Source: Eucalyptus grandis (lineage: Eukaryota; Streptophyta; Magnoliopsida; Myrtales; Myrtaceae). From it: 64,000 nucleotides of DNA. The notes under the pieces were generated by a model, which was not told the origin of the DNA, ran no database searches, and saw only the letters and a program-made list of their open reading frames with translations. The stretch covers positions 18,600,001-18,664,000 of the forward strand of contig NC_052620.1 in the NCBI RefSeq assembly GCF_016545825.1. Reading direction: 5' to 3'. The first letter of the stretch is position 1; the number at the start of each line of letters is the position of its first letter. The position numbers and the translations under genes are program-made. Of the stretch, positions 32,903-45,302 are shown one piece after another.

Positions 32903-35900
32903 CAACTCATCTTAGACCATTGTAGTAATTTTGTGTGTCTGAAGGGCTTGAACTGGGTTGTTCGTCCACTGTGAGATGAACATGCTCACCACTTTGAGCT
33001 ATCGTTATGATGTTAGTAAATCAATTGGTTGATTGCTTCAAACTAGGTGAAACCGCTTTTTTTGGTCTGCTTAAACATATGTTAATAATACTTTCCTGTT
33101 TTGCCGCAATGTATCAATAATAATGCGGATCATAAGTTTGAAAGGAATTCCTTTACACACTCTCAATGTAAATTGGCAAGCATCTTCACACTTGAGCTTA
33201 TTCTTGTGCCTTGTTTCTTGTTTTTTTCCCCCTTTTATAGCGTCTCTTTTCGTACAAGCGCATTGCGTTCCGCAAATTCTCTAGCAATTTTCCTTCATTG
33301 AGCAATCTACTCTATTCCTCAACTCGATTCCCAATTTTCTCTCTTCAAATACCCACTTACAAGAAAAATCTCTTATCATAATTCCTGGTTTGGGAAATTG
33401 AGGAAGAAGAATCAACCACAACAAGTGGGAACGAAGATACTGCAGGTGTCAATCCTGGGGTGTAGGGTCTCTCATGGGAGGTTGGAGTTTGAGATGCGAA
33501 TTCAGCGTCCGATATTAAGTCCATTCCCTATTTTTTTACGATTTTTTCAGGGACAAGGGGGATACAAGTCAGTGAATGTGATTTAAAGTTAGATCAGAAT
33601 TTGACGCAATGAAAAGGGTTCACAAAGCCATTTTTTTATTTGGTTGGACTCGGTTCTCTCAGCTTTTATTTTCAGTATGTGGGAATATTCTTTTTCTGCG
33701 GAAGCAAGGGAAGTTCAAATTCAATCAGTCGAACTAATATGTCAATTTTTATCGCTTTGGAACCAAATTGAAGTGACATTCTTCTGGGTAACCTTACCAA
33801 TAGTTGAATGGTCAATTGAAAAAAAGAAAAAGTGATACAATCACCATAATTCTCTAAACCATTGAGATTCGTACATTCTAACTTGTTCAATCTAATCCAT
33901 CCATTTTCTGAAGCGGGGCTTAAATCAGTCCTTCAATGCAATTTACAAGTTTTCATGATTATGTTGTTCCTAGATTTGAGAATATCTTTACATTTTAGTC
34001 CATTTCTTAAACCAATTGAAAATAAGTTAACTTTTTAATGCCTTTTAATCTTTGGGTCATTACAAACATTACATTAGTGACATTTAAGTATATTTTAAAA
34101 TATATTTCCTATAATAGTAATAGGAGAACTTCATTTAGAATTAAATCAAGTGGACAAGCCAGCTATTTTAAGTCTTGATATTTTATCTTTAGGATTTCTA
34201 CGAGCGGTAGTAATTTGATTATAAAGGGCAAGTAGTATATTAATCTAAATTTTGCTCCATATAAATTGATACATATAGATTCAGTTGAATTCAATTAAAA
34301 ATTGGCATGCTTTTTTAACATGGTTTTTGAGCCCATGTTGTTCCGTAAAAATTGCGGGAAAGCAACAAAAGTCTAACACTCTTTATCTAAGAAATATTGT
34401 GGAGAGGGAGCCCGAATATGAGCCCATTAAAATATCAAGCTGGATATATCTCCACTAAGAAATCCATCAAATATAATACTACTTGTTGAGATGCTCGCTT
34501 GTAATTCACAGCCCACGGAAATTATAAAGAGAGAGTTCAAACTCAAACTCAAGCGTGTTAATATATCTAGTTGAATTGTCGTTTTTCAAAAACTTCATTG
34601 AGTTACGAGCCAATTAATTGCATTGGCCATCCATTTCCTTATCAGTTGCTTGATTTATTGCTCTCTTTCACAAGCCTAATTACAAGTTCACCTTAACAGT
34701 GATGAGTTGACCTATTTACTGGGTAACAGAACATAGATCAATTTCTGTGGCAGCTAGCTTTCCTCGTCATGTCTGATTAATATCTCCTAGGAAATCAAGA
34801 CAACGACGATGTCATACACTAACTCCACATCGCATCAAGTGTTATTAAAAGAATGGCTCTCTAAAGACGGATAAAATTGAATCAAAATGTATCCATCGAT
34901 TCGAATTATAGATCAATCTTGGTTGATATACTATATTTTGGTGGTGCAAACAGTCCGAGTGAGCCTTGCTTCTGTTAAAACATAACCCTGGCCTGAAAAT
35001 AATAGGAGAGTAAAACTTTTGGTCTGGATAAATGTGGACGAGCAGGTTCAATCTGAGCCAAGCTCGAATTTCATAATCACAATTTTTTTTTTCCTGAAAA
35101 ATCGTTTAGTTGATTGATCAAAATGCCACTTCCCCTCTTCAAGCTTCAATTTTTAGGAAATATAACTGTCTGAAGTGGTGGGAAATTTCAAAATCTGAGC
35201 AACATTAAAGAAAATAACAGACCAACAACAATCCGACGTATTTATCAAAATAACATCGAATGCAACATAGAGTAATCAAGCCAACAAGCTTCCAAATAAA
35301 AGCCTCAGTTCCTCTATTTGGTATGTTGCAAACATGGAAATCATATAATTTGTATTCGATTAAATGTATATGGCTATAATGTTCACAGATTGTAACCCAC
35401 TAATTAAAAATAAGACTCAAAAGAAGTTTCCTCATTTTGGAATGGTGAAAAGTAATAGCCAGTTTGATAATACTAGCGGTCTAACTGGTTTAGGCCCTTA
35501 AAATGCACTAAAAATGGTGCACTAGGGTTTCTTTGGATGAAGAAAGTATTCAGTCAACACTAAATCATGTCAACTCAAAACACCTTCTCATTTTCCTAAG
35601 ATTACTTTCCTAAATAAGCACAAAATGGCTATCTCATCGGATTTGGAAATTTAACGAGACTGGCATAAACAAAGTGATATCTTGTAGACATCTTGACATG
35701 TGATATCCAGGATTGCATGAAATACTTTGTGGAATTGTGCGTAACAAAGATTTTGGAGCGTGCATCGATTAGGAGGCAAAATCTGTTCTCGTGACCCACA
35801 AATCGTCCTGAGGTTGCGCAATTCTATGTCGGCCCCGCGTTAGATAGATCATGTGTGGCGTGTACCAACTTGCAAATCCGAAATTTCAAGGAAATCACGT

Positions 35901-36344
35901 GCATGAGGGTCTCAGGTCAAACGTACAAAGTTCACTAAACCTAATGTTCTGACCTTTGACCTTTCTCTATGTTAAATTAAACATAATATTGCGTCCAAAA
36001 AACTTGGCCACAACTTTGATTCTTTGTGCAAACAATTTATTACAGATGGTTTTACAGAGTGAGACTTTCGACAGATCTTGTAATAGACTGACGATGACAA
36101 TTGAGACAATTTTAGAGAGAACTAACAAAAAATAAAAGGCATGCCAAGACTTTTTTGCTTCAATCTAAATCGGTGCATACGTTCACAAAGAAAGCGGTTG
36201 CGAAAGTTTCACCGTGATCCGTGGGATTATAAGCACCAATCTCACAATTTCTCAAATATTTCAAACCTTAGATTCCACCGAAGCAAGCCCATAACATGTA
36301 TTTGCAAAATCTCTTGTAGAGAACTCACCCAGGAAACTTATGGA
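32903..36344. other. Intergenic DNA without recognised features
   Basis: About 3.4 kb of AT-rich sequence. I see no coding similarity, paired repeats or RNA gene on either strand. Confidence 0.4.
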
Positions 36345-38424
36345 GAGAAACTTGAATACTCCTATTGGATGCTTCACTGTCGATACTGAAAAACGGACAC
36401 CAGACATCGAGAAGAGCCCTCCCTAAAAGTCCAAAATGAAGTCCCACAAATTATCCATCACTCAATGTAGTCTATACATTTGCCACAAAAAAGAAACGGC
36501 GAGGGTTTTGTGAAGCCTGACATCACACTTACTATTGATTTCCGTTTTGATAATAGGGACCATTCGCTCATTATTGACGTTGTATCGAGGGCTAGAGCCA
36601 TCCCTAGATCTACAAAACAGTGACGGATATGACTGTCTCTGAAAGTGGAAAATCTCTTCAACGACAACTATTGCTCTTCCATGAAGTTGGTTTTTCAGTT
36701 CCTTAATTTACCTGCTAAATCAATTTCGTTTGATAACATGCTGTGCACCAAAACAAGATAAGAATTCAATTAAAGTCAAATCAAGCAAAACATAAAACTT
36801 CCAAATGTCCATGTCATGCCATCTTAACCATTGATTTCTTGGCCAATCAACAGATCAATATAATTGGGTAGTTCATTCCTCAAGTTATTCAGGATACGCT
36901 TCATCTTGATACCCTTTTTATGGGCTTTAATGTTTGCGTATTTTTCATCGTCAATGATACTCATTTTCCAACAAAAATGAAAAAGGACAAATTCTAACTC
37001 TTGGCCGACTTCTCCCTCATGAAACCTCTCGTCTCGGACAATTCTCTTATGTACCTTTAATGAGACTAGACCAACCCAAAGCCTCGGATCGAGCTAGTGA
37101 TATGCATAGTAAAAAGTAAACGAGCTGTCTTGGGTTTTTCTCATGAGAAAATTCTGATGCTTAAAGGAGTAAAAAATTGGGAAACATGAAAGACGAGAGA
37201 AGACAAGAAGAGAGGAACATCCAAAGAGGCAAGAATGAGAAAAGAAAGAGAGAAGACTCTTACCTGTGGCCTACCTTTACTATGTATAATTGTCCGAGGC
37301 CCATGACCGACACGTGTGCCGTGCCTGGCTCTCTCCGGGCCGACGAAGACGGCGGCCTAACCCCCACATTCATTTCCAACCATTAATAAGAAATATAATA
37401 ATTCCTCCCTACCCTTCGCAATGATCGATGGCATCCCTCTCCAATTACGCCTGCGTTTGTTGGGCTTATTGGGCCCAAGGTCCAAATGTTTAAAATGCTT
37501 TCTTTCTCCTCGGCCGCATCATCTTCCCAGCCAATGGATACGATTTTTTGACTCGTCAACTGGGCCATAGAATATATCGATACCCTTTATTTAATAGCGA
37601 GAAAATTATACAAATACCCATGAATTATGGATTGTCTCCAAACTTTTGATTTGTTCACTATGATCCATGAACTTTTACCTAACGTGCAATGTCATTCATG
37701 AACGTTTAGTTTATTCAACGTGATCCATGAACTTACGCTCCATATTTAGTCTAATCACTTATTGAACATTTTCATATAATTCATGTATTAACTTGAATAT
37801 ATATCAAAAATGTATGGATCATATTGAATAAATTAAAAGTTCATAACATATTGAGTTATAGTTTGAGAATCACATTGAAAAAATAAAAGTTTATGAACCA
37901 CATATTCAAGATATTTGTATCATTATCCCTTTAATAGCATCGATCCGTAACTAGTGTAGCAACCAATTATCTCTCTATTCACATCTAATTTCTTCCAACG
38001 CGCTGTTTCACACGATAAGGGTAGAAAGCCATGCAAGTAGAGTAACTTGAACCATATCAAAGGCGGGGGAAAAATAAAAATAAAAAATAAAAAAGGAACG
38101 AGATTGCGAAAAGAAGGCAGATTCAAAAACCTGCCATCAGCAAGAGGAAAATTGAAGTACAAGATATACTATAATTCTACATTCAGAATCAAGTGCCGTA
38201 TTATTTTAAAAAGGAACAATGGATGTCCTCTTATTCTATCTTCAGAATCGAGTGCCTTATTATTTTAAAAAGTAACGCTACTATGGCTTCAACAATTCGT
38301 TCAAGTACGCGCCCCGCCCCCCAAAAAAGGCCCCAGGTCGTCCCCGTTTGAAAACGAAAAAATCCTAGATGAAAACTGTAGAACATGACAGCATCTCAAC
38401 CATTTCGACCTAATTAATAGGAAT
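36345..38424. repeat. Left part of CYP81 duplication unit 1
   Basis: Non-coding DNA matching 53049-53233 and then 58376-60080 of unit 2. It includes a MITE-like segment at about 37605-37930 present in both units (59345-59690), which must therefore predate the duplication. Open frames here (for example minus 37923-38162) are similar in both units only because the DNA is. No gene called. Confidence 0.75.
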
Positions 38425-38966
38425 TAACTTTGGTTTTCAACATTTAGTCAAATGCCGAAACTCTTTTTTTTTCAAAACTACCCTAACCAATTTTTAAAAA
38501 TTCCAATTTCGCCCTTCATTACTTTTTAAAAAAAAAAATTAAAAAATGACCAAAGCCTTCGCCAGTCCCTTCACCGAACCAACGAAGGGCTACGGAGCAA
38601 CAGCCACCTAGGTCTCACTGCCTCAGGCAACCCTCGCCTAGGTGTCACGAGGGGCCGACAACCCTTGGTGGGGTCGTGCGACCCTCACTGAAGGCCGCCT
38701 AACGTTGGGCAACCTTGACCAATAGTCGTCGAAACTAGATTTGACTCGCCGCAGCTGTAGCCCTTGGTCGATTTGGCAAAGGTTTTGGTCATTTTTCAAT
38801 ATATATATCCGAAACCCATTACAAAAGGTTTTTGCCAAATATACATTCAACTCAAAGTCTATTTGCAAAGAGATATTAACTAAACACAATTTGCATTTCC
38901 CCAAATAGCCTTGACTTTTAGTATTTGAATTACACCCAACACCCATTACAGAGCTGAAGCAAACAA
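38425..38966. mobile_element. Unit 1-specific insertion with a GC-rich core
   Basis: About 540 bp present in unit 1 but absent at the equivalent place in unit 2 (near 60118). Its right end (complement gggtttgtttgcttcag) and an adjoining TTA resemble PIF/Harbinger ends. The left end is unclear and a clean duplication cannot be shown. The core at 38550-38760 is GC-rich. Confidence 0.45.
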
Positions 38967-38970
38967 ACCC

Positions 38971-41900
38971 TTAATATTTAGGAATGAGTTTCTCCAATAG
39001 AGGCCGTACTCTACACATTGATTCCAACGGCACTAATTTTGGCATGGTGGTTCCTTTGCCTTCGGTCATGTCAATCTCCTCTTCACTTACTCTTTCCCAG
39101 TCAAAGCATTGAATCAATAAGCCCAATGTTAACCCCATGACCCGTTGAGCCAAGGATGCGCCAGGACAGGCCCTTCGTCCTAACCCGAACGGTAGTATTA
39201 GCTTTTGACATTTTTCGCCATCACTACCCTCAAATCTCTCTGGCCTGAAGGTCGTAGGGTCCTCCCACAGCTTTGGATCTCTGTGAATGGCCCATGCATT
39301 CACAAACACTATGGTACCACGCGGCACAAGGTATCCCCCCATGGTGCAATCAGCTGATGACTCGTGCGGGACGAGAAGTGGGACCGTTGTGTTTAGGCGT
39401 AATGTCTCGGAGATGATGCATTGAAGGTAAGGTAGCTTTGAAACATCCGACTCTTCCATCAAGCGATCATGGCCGATGACCGAATCGATCTCTGCTCGGG
39501 CCTTCTCCATCTTGTCTAGGTTGTTCAATAAATTGGTCATGGCCCATTCTAACGTAACAGATGACGTGTCTGTTCCTGCCACTAACATAACCTAAATATG
39601 TATGTAAAGTTAGGGTACGTTTCATAATGCTCTCGGGAACAAGTGTTTTTATTTTTTTTGTTCCTAAGAGTAAAAATAAAACAGAAATACGTTTAGTAAA
39701 TTTTTTACTCCCGAGAACAAATTTATTCTCGGGAATAGATCTACAATAAAAACAAGAAAAAAAAATTGTTTCTTACTCCTGGAAACAATTCAAAAACAAG
39801 TTTTTTTTTTTCCTTTTGTTTTCTTTCTTTTTCTTTTCCTCTCTTCTTCCTAGCTGGTCGCCTGTCTCGGCAATGGCCGACGATTGGCTAGACAAGGTCA
39901 CCTCAAGCTCGCTAACCACTAGCAAGGCTCGATCTTGCCTAGATCTGGCAACGCTGAGCCTCACTGGTGGCCGCTGGTGGCTAGGCGAGGCTCAACCTCA
40001 CTAGATCTAGGCCACATCGCCTCACACCCGACCAGTGCGAGGCCGAGCCTCACCAAAGCCACGGTGAGGCTTGGGTGGACTGCATCGGCCTTCGTCTAGC
40101 CGGTCGCCAAGGTTGGCAATCGGCTAAGAGGAAGAAGAAGAAAAAAAAAAAAAAAGAAAAGAAAAAAGTAATAAAATTATTAATTTATTGAAAGAAATTT
40201 TAAGTCACAAAAATATTTGGAGTTGTACCAAACGTATTTCTATTCCTAGAACAATTTTTTTTTATAGTTACCAAACGCCTTAAAATGTTCAGATTATTCT
40301 ACAAAACAGAAAATATATATGTTTATGAAAAGAAACTATTTTCGAGAACAAAACATACGCATCTTTATTCTCTACACCTGTTTTGTGGAACCAAGAGAAT
40401 AGGACTTCAAAAATTACTGCCTGTATTCACACTAGACTATCTGCTGGGTTTTGGATATGGACAGTCCATTATGGGCCTGACCTAAAGGCAGCCCAACGCA
40501 CTCAAATTCCCCAATGGATAGCATTCGAGTCACTTTGGTTATGCGAATTTTTCTTTTCCCAAGACAGATGTTATCGATTGGACCCGAGCAGGTCCTTAAA
40601 CTGCTCCTGGGTTTAAATAGGGAAGCAGGGAGAACCTGCTTGTTCCCTTCGGTTCCTTTCCTAGTAAAAAACAAAGGTAGACCCCACTGGGTTACCCCGG
40701 CCACTCCCGAAAGGGAAAGGGGGCCCAACTGGGATCCCCGCGATGATGCCGCCAGGTGAAACATCCTGGACGCATTACAGGGAAATGACCAGGCCAGGCT
40801 TGGAAAATAACCAAGTCTTGGGTGGCAGGCCATTCGAGTCACTTTGGTTATGCGAATTTTTCTTTTCCCAAGACAGATGTTATCGACTATCCTCCCTAAA
40901 TGCTATTGTTATGTAAACATCTACACTTCAAAAATAGTTTATTTGAATTTTTTTTTAAAAAGTAAATAGTGCCACGATATCAACTAAACTAGCACGAGAC
41001 GAGCTCTTCATGATCAGTTAAGCTTAGTTTATCTAATAATCTCCCAAAATAAAATATGTACCTTTGATAGTTTTTTTTTTATGAAAATTTTCTTTTTAAC
41101 TAGTGGTACTGCTTGTGGTGTAGGTCCATTCTAATGTTCCAAATTACAGTAGCAAATTCCGGGCAGCAAGAATAGAAGAGAGCCAACAAAGCAAGACTTA
41201 CATTGACGAGCCCTTTGATCATCAAGTCCGAGTAGTTCTCCGGCTCAGATTCTTGCAGACGCAAAAGATGGCTGATCATACTGTCCGCCAACTCCGGATC
41301 ACCCTTCCTTCTCCTGTGCTCGTCGACTAAACCCTGAACGAACGTATCGACCCTCTTCCCTAGTTCCGCCACCGTCTTCTTTATCCCTCTGGGATCGATC
41401 CACTTCAATATGGGCAAGAAATCGCCCAAATAGCTCGTGCTGCCACTCAAATGAATCTGCTTGATCAGCTCCCTGGACTCCCTCGCCTCAGCTTCGTCAA
41501 CACTCACGCCTTCCCCGTAGTACCGCTTCCCCGAGATCATCCTCATGATGACATTGAACGTCAGTTCCGTGAAGAGGGTCTTCAGCTCAACGAGGTGGAA
41601 GTCCCCTGACCCGTTCCTAGCCAACCGGAGAATCAGCCGTTTGGCCTCGTCCCTCCGGATGCGCGAGAGGACGTTGAGGCGATGCGTGGAGAGGACTTCG
41701 ATGGTGGCAATTTTGCGGAGGTTGCGCCATTCAGCCCCATAGGGCAGGAGGATGAGCGTGCTATTGTCATAGGCGAGGTGCTTGCTGATGAACAGCCTGG
41801 GGCGGTTGGCGAGCACAATATCGTTCTTGGTGAAGCACTCCTCGGCCAACGGCAGGGACGACACGACTACAAAGTGGCGGACTCCGAACCAGAGGGATAC

Positions 41901-42092
41901 GATCGGGCCATACTTGTTGGAGAGGTTGCAGAGGGTCCTATGAAAGGGGAATTTCAAGAGATGGAGGTGGCCGATGATGGGGAGAGAAGGCGGGCCCGGC
42001 GGGAGGTTCTTGGGTTTTCTTGTTAGGAAGGAGTAGAGGATGATCAGAGAGACCAAAGAGACGATGATCGCGTAGAGAGTGGCGTCTGCCAT
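38971..42092 (-). CDS. Cytochrome P450, CYP81-type, two exons
   Basis: Exon 1 is 42092-41202 (297 codons) and exon 2 is 39591-38971. The intron has GTAAGT at 41201 and ATTTAG before 39591, phase 0, joining GLVN to VMLVAGTDT. The product is 503 residues, the usual length. It shows an N-terminal membrane anchor (about 5-25), the proline hinge [13 protein letters not shown] (about 29-41), the I-helix oxygen-binding AGTDTS (302-307), ETLR (359-362, the ExxR pair), FRPERF (412-417) and the heme loop [10 protein letters not shown] with ligand Cys439. This single-intron position and these motifs are typical of plant A-type P450s of the CYP81 family. Those are ER-anchored monooxygenases that hydroxylate phenolic or indolic specialised metabolites with electrons from P450 reductase. 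Substrate not predictable. The intron (1610 bp) contains a PIF/Harbinger-like element and a filler insertion. No lesion seen. Confidence 0.92.
39613..40279. mobile_element. PIF/Harbinger-like element in the P450 intron
   Basis: Flanked by TTA (39610-39612 and 40280-40282). Ends are GGGTACGTTTCATAATG and the complement of AGTTACCAAACGCC, followed inside by ctcgggaac/gttct words as in the element at 13497. It belongs to the same family as that element. The core is GC-rich (39840-40130, repeated ggctcg/gaggc words). The unit 2 intron lacks it at the matching site (about 60722-60727, gtaaagttatttt). Confidence 0.75.
40522..40886. repeat. 56-bp direct repeat flanking a 253-bp filler
   Basis: A perfect 56-bp direct repeat at 40522-40577 and 40831-40886 brackets 253 bp of GC-richer DNA (40578-40830) within the P450 intron. 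Unit 2 has only one, diverged, version of the flank (about 60865-60915) and no filler. The repeat is far too long for a transposon target duplication. Confidence 0.85.
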
Positions 42093-42616
42093 TTTTCTCT
42101 TCTTTCGGTCTGTGAGAGAATTATTTGTGGATGTTGGTCGTTTGCGAGAGAGAAACTTTGGCCGAAATTCGTCGGTGTTATGACGGTCATTTGCGAATGT
42201 ATATGAACATTAATATGGAGAAGTATATCTGGCCGCGTCTGTATCAGGTTCGCGTTGAGTTTTTTTGACCTTTCGCCGGATCAACCTGTCCCCGAGCAAG
42301 CTTGATGAGGAAAAAGTCAAACAAAAAAAAAGGGAGCCTGAAGATCACCTAGAATCTGCCAGAAAGTCAGTCTTGGCGTGCACTCAACCGTTCTTATATT
42401 TATTTAGTTACCTATTTATTTATTTATTTATAAGAAAACTAGTCAAAACTCATGGACGCGATGCCAAGTCCAATCCTCTATTTAATGGGGGTGTCCAGAC
42501 TACAAAGACAACAAGATATCATGTGTCAAAATTTAGAATGGACAATTTTTTTTTTTTTTTTATAACTTGAGTTCTACATTGATGAAAAATCAAAACACTT
42601 GAGTGTATATTCTAAC
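42093..42616 (-). promoter_or_regulatory. 5' flank of the CYP81-type gene
   Basis: The upstream sequence is shared with the pseudogene copy (62083-62630), so the promoter was duplicated with the gene. The Sirevirus-like element begins 525 bp upstream of the start codon, which limits the native promoter. Confidence 0.4.
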
Positions 42617-43545
42617 TGTTGGAGAAATCTTCGTGAAGTGTTTTGAAGTTGACAAAACGTTTCCATCGCCTAGTCCGAAGGTCTCGCAGACTCGTTAGTT
42701 AAAGTCTGAAGACTTCCGGACAGCCGAACTCAAGACTCAAAGTCTATCCTCATTGACAGTCTCTAATCCGTTGAAGAAAGGTTATCCAGAACTGGATGTT
42801 TTGTTCAGATTTAACCTTATCATCTGGAGAAGATCTCGTGGTTGGAGAAGACGTATAAGAATCCTTTGATTGATCAAGATTGATTCAATGACTGAAGATT
42901 CGATGATTGTCTAAATATTATTGGAAGGTTCTACTTATGGAAACCGAGATCCCGATTGTATGGGCGAACATGATTGATGGGCTATCAACACGTTCCTTTA
43001 ATAGCTCGAACAATCTTCCTAATTGATTCCGTCCAACGGGTAGATTGGAGGAATTCCTTTGGTAAGTGCCAACGGGTATGATGGCATAAAGGAGTATATA
43101 AGGAAGACGTTCTTAGTTGTTCGAGGTGTGCGCGATAGAAGAATTCCAAAGTCTGAAGCTCATATTTGTTTAGATAAATCCTTTGAGCGAATACTTGTAT
43201 TCAAAAGAGAGTCTATATTTGTGAGAGACCTTGAGGAGGTGTGGTAAAACATCTACACCGTGGAATCAAGGCAAAGCTGTGCTGTAACTTCTCTTTTGAT
43301 CATAGTGAAATCCAGCCGGTGGGCTGTCAGTGCGGAAGAGTGGACGTAGGCTTGGAATAAGCCGAACCACTATAAATCCCGTGTTCAATTTTCTCTTCCT
43401 CACTCTCTCTACCTCAATCGTATTTCATTTTGTTAATTAAGAGAGAATTTACTTTCTATCATATGTTAAGAATCGCTTTCGTATATCGATAAATTGTTTA
43501 GGCACCTATTCACCCCCCTCTAGGTACTCATACTAGCAATATCAA
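42617..43545 (+). repeat. 5' LTR of the Sirevirus-like element
   Basis: Starts TGTTGGAGAAATC and ends CAATATCA. The matching LTR at 51289-52216 fixes both ends. It contains a short open frame repeated in the other LTR that is not a gene. Confidence 0.93.
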
Positions 43546-43547
43546 TT

Positions 43548-43560
43548 GGTATCAGAGCCT
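43548..43560 (+). promoter_or_regulatory. Primer-binding site (initiator tRNA-Met)
   Basis: TGGTATCAGAGCC two bases after the LTR end is complementary to the 3' end of plant initiator tRNA-Met, the usual minus-strand primer of copia elements. Confidence 0.9.
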
Positions 43561-43606
43561 GTGTACTTACTTTATTTGAAGTGTTTTACTTCATAGTAAA
43601 AGATCC

Positions 43607-45298
43607 ATGGCTAGTATGCTAGCACCGGGCTGATGGAAGGGCAAAGCAATACCAGCACCACCCTACTTTGATGGAAAGGATTATAACATCCGGAAGAACA
43701 AGATGAAAGCTTTCCTACGATCAAAGGATCCTCGGAATGGGATGTTGTAGAAAAGGAATTACTCCTACCACCGCATCGCCTCGAAAGAGGAAAAGAAATC
43801 AAGAAACCAGCGGAATGTCTCAGAAGAAATAATCAAGAGACAAACACTCGATGCAAAAGCAATTTACTCCTTATATTGTGCTTTATCACCAACTGAATAT
43901 AATAGAATATCTTCTTGTGGTACAGCAAAAGAAGTTTGGGACAGATTGCATATCACCTATGAAGGAACAGATCGAGTGAAGGAAACAAGAATCAACATTC
44001 TTCTCGGTCAATACGAAGCCTTCAGAATGAAACCAGGAGAATCAATATCCGACATGTTTAGTCGTTTTACAGATATTGTGAATGGTCTTGAAAATCAAGG
44101 TCAACCAACTTCTGATCCCATGAAGGTAAACAAGCTACCGCATGGACTCTCCAGGATTGGAATCACATAAAGACTTCGATAAGAGAGACGCAGAGAATCA
44201 TGCCACTATCTCGTCGACGAGCCGATTGGAACTCTTCAGTCCTATGAAGTGGAAAGGATCAATGAAGATGAAGATCCAAAAGGTAAGAAATCCATTGCAT
44301 TAAAATCAAATGATGATTCTGATGATACAGATTCTCAAGATGATATGGACGATGAGGAGCTTGCTCTCATGATAAGAAGATTCAGAAAACTAAATAGAAA
44401 AGGAAGAAGGTTCAACTCAAAGAAACAAAGCTTTCAAAGACAGCACCAAGTCTGTTGATGATGAGGAACCAAATAAAGATGTAGTCTACTTTGAATGCAA
44501 GAAAAAGGGACACATCGTACCCAACTGTCCTTTTCAAGAAGAAGAGAGGAAAAGCTGAAAAATTTCGAAAAGCTCTCAAAGCCGAAACCTCGGAGTGATA
44601 CCGAGTGTGAAGAAAGTGATAATGAATATGCCAATCTATGTTTGATGGCACAATCGACTCGACTGGATCGACTCAAGATCGACTCGGACAATGAATTTGA
44701 GGCAAGTGATTTTAAAATTCCTGTCAAAGTTTCTAAATATATTGATGAACTATGCTTTAGTCTTAAGACTTCTCTCAAAAGAATTTCCGAACTGAAAAAG
44801 AAAACTCAGCTCTAAAACAAAAGGAAAATGTTTTAGAAAAAGAGTTAAAAGTCTAGACTTGTCTGTTTCCAATCTTAAAGAAAATGAAGATAATCTTTTA
44901 AAAGAAAATGTTTTTTTAAAAACAGACTTATCAAATATATCAAAGAAATTTTCTATAAGGTCTGAAAAACTTGAGAAAATTCTTTCAGACAAAGACCTTA
45001 CTTCAATAAGTCTGGGTCTAGGTATGACAAAGAAACAATTCCCTTGATTGATTTTCCTAAAGTAAAAGAAAGAATTAAGAAAAGACTCTCGAGTGAGGTT
45101 TACAAAAATCACTTCAAGAAAGTTTTTGTAAAACCCGTAGGTAGAAATGCTCTCAAATGTTCTAAGTGCAACAAATCCGATCACTTTGAAAAAGAGTGTC
45201 CTATGGTATGGAAACCTGTTAAGAAAGTATGGGCTAATACTGTTTATCTTACTAACACCAAAGGACCCAAGAAAATTTGGGTACCAAAGAAAGCTTGA
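43607..45298 (+). pseudogene. gag of the Sirevirus-like element
   Basis: Starts MASMLAPG with a stop soon after. A UBN2-type gag core follows (ARINILLGQYEAFRMKPGE-like at 43990-44045, then MFSRFTDIVNGL), then an acidic segment. There are two CCHC zinc knuckles: CKKKGHIVPNCPF near 44500 and CSKCNKSDHFEKECP near 45160-45200. Between them is a Lys/Ser-rich coiled-coil-like region. Gag packages element RNA into particles. Several frameshifts separate these blocks, so no full product is made. Confidence 0.8.
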
Positions 45299-45302
45299 GA
45301 CT

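Noticed and set aside
37923..38162. Minus-strand frame similar to one at 59676-59972
   Set aside because: Similarity follows from DNA duplication; lengths and frames differ and the peptide resembles nothing known.
40432..40842. Minus-strand 136-residue frame across the filler in the P450 intron
   Set aside because: Crosses the 56-bp repeat and filler; composition-driven, no family resemblance.
43059..43247. 62-residue frame repeated at 51731-51919
   Set aside because: Lies inside both LTRs; identical because LTRs are copies.
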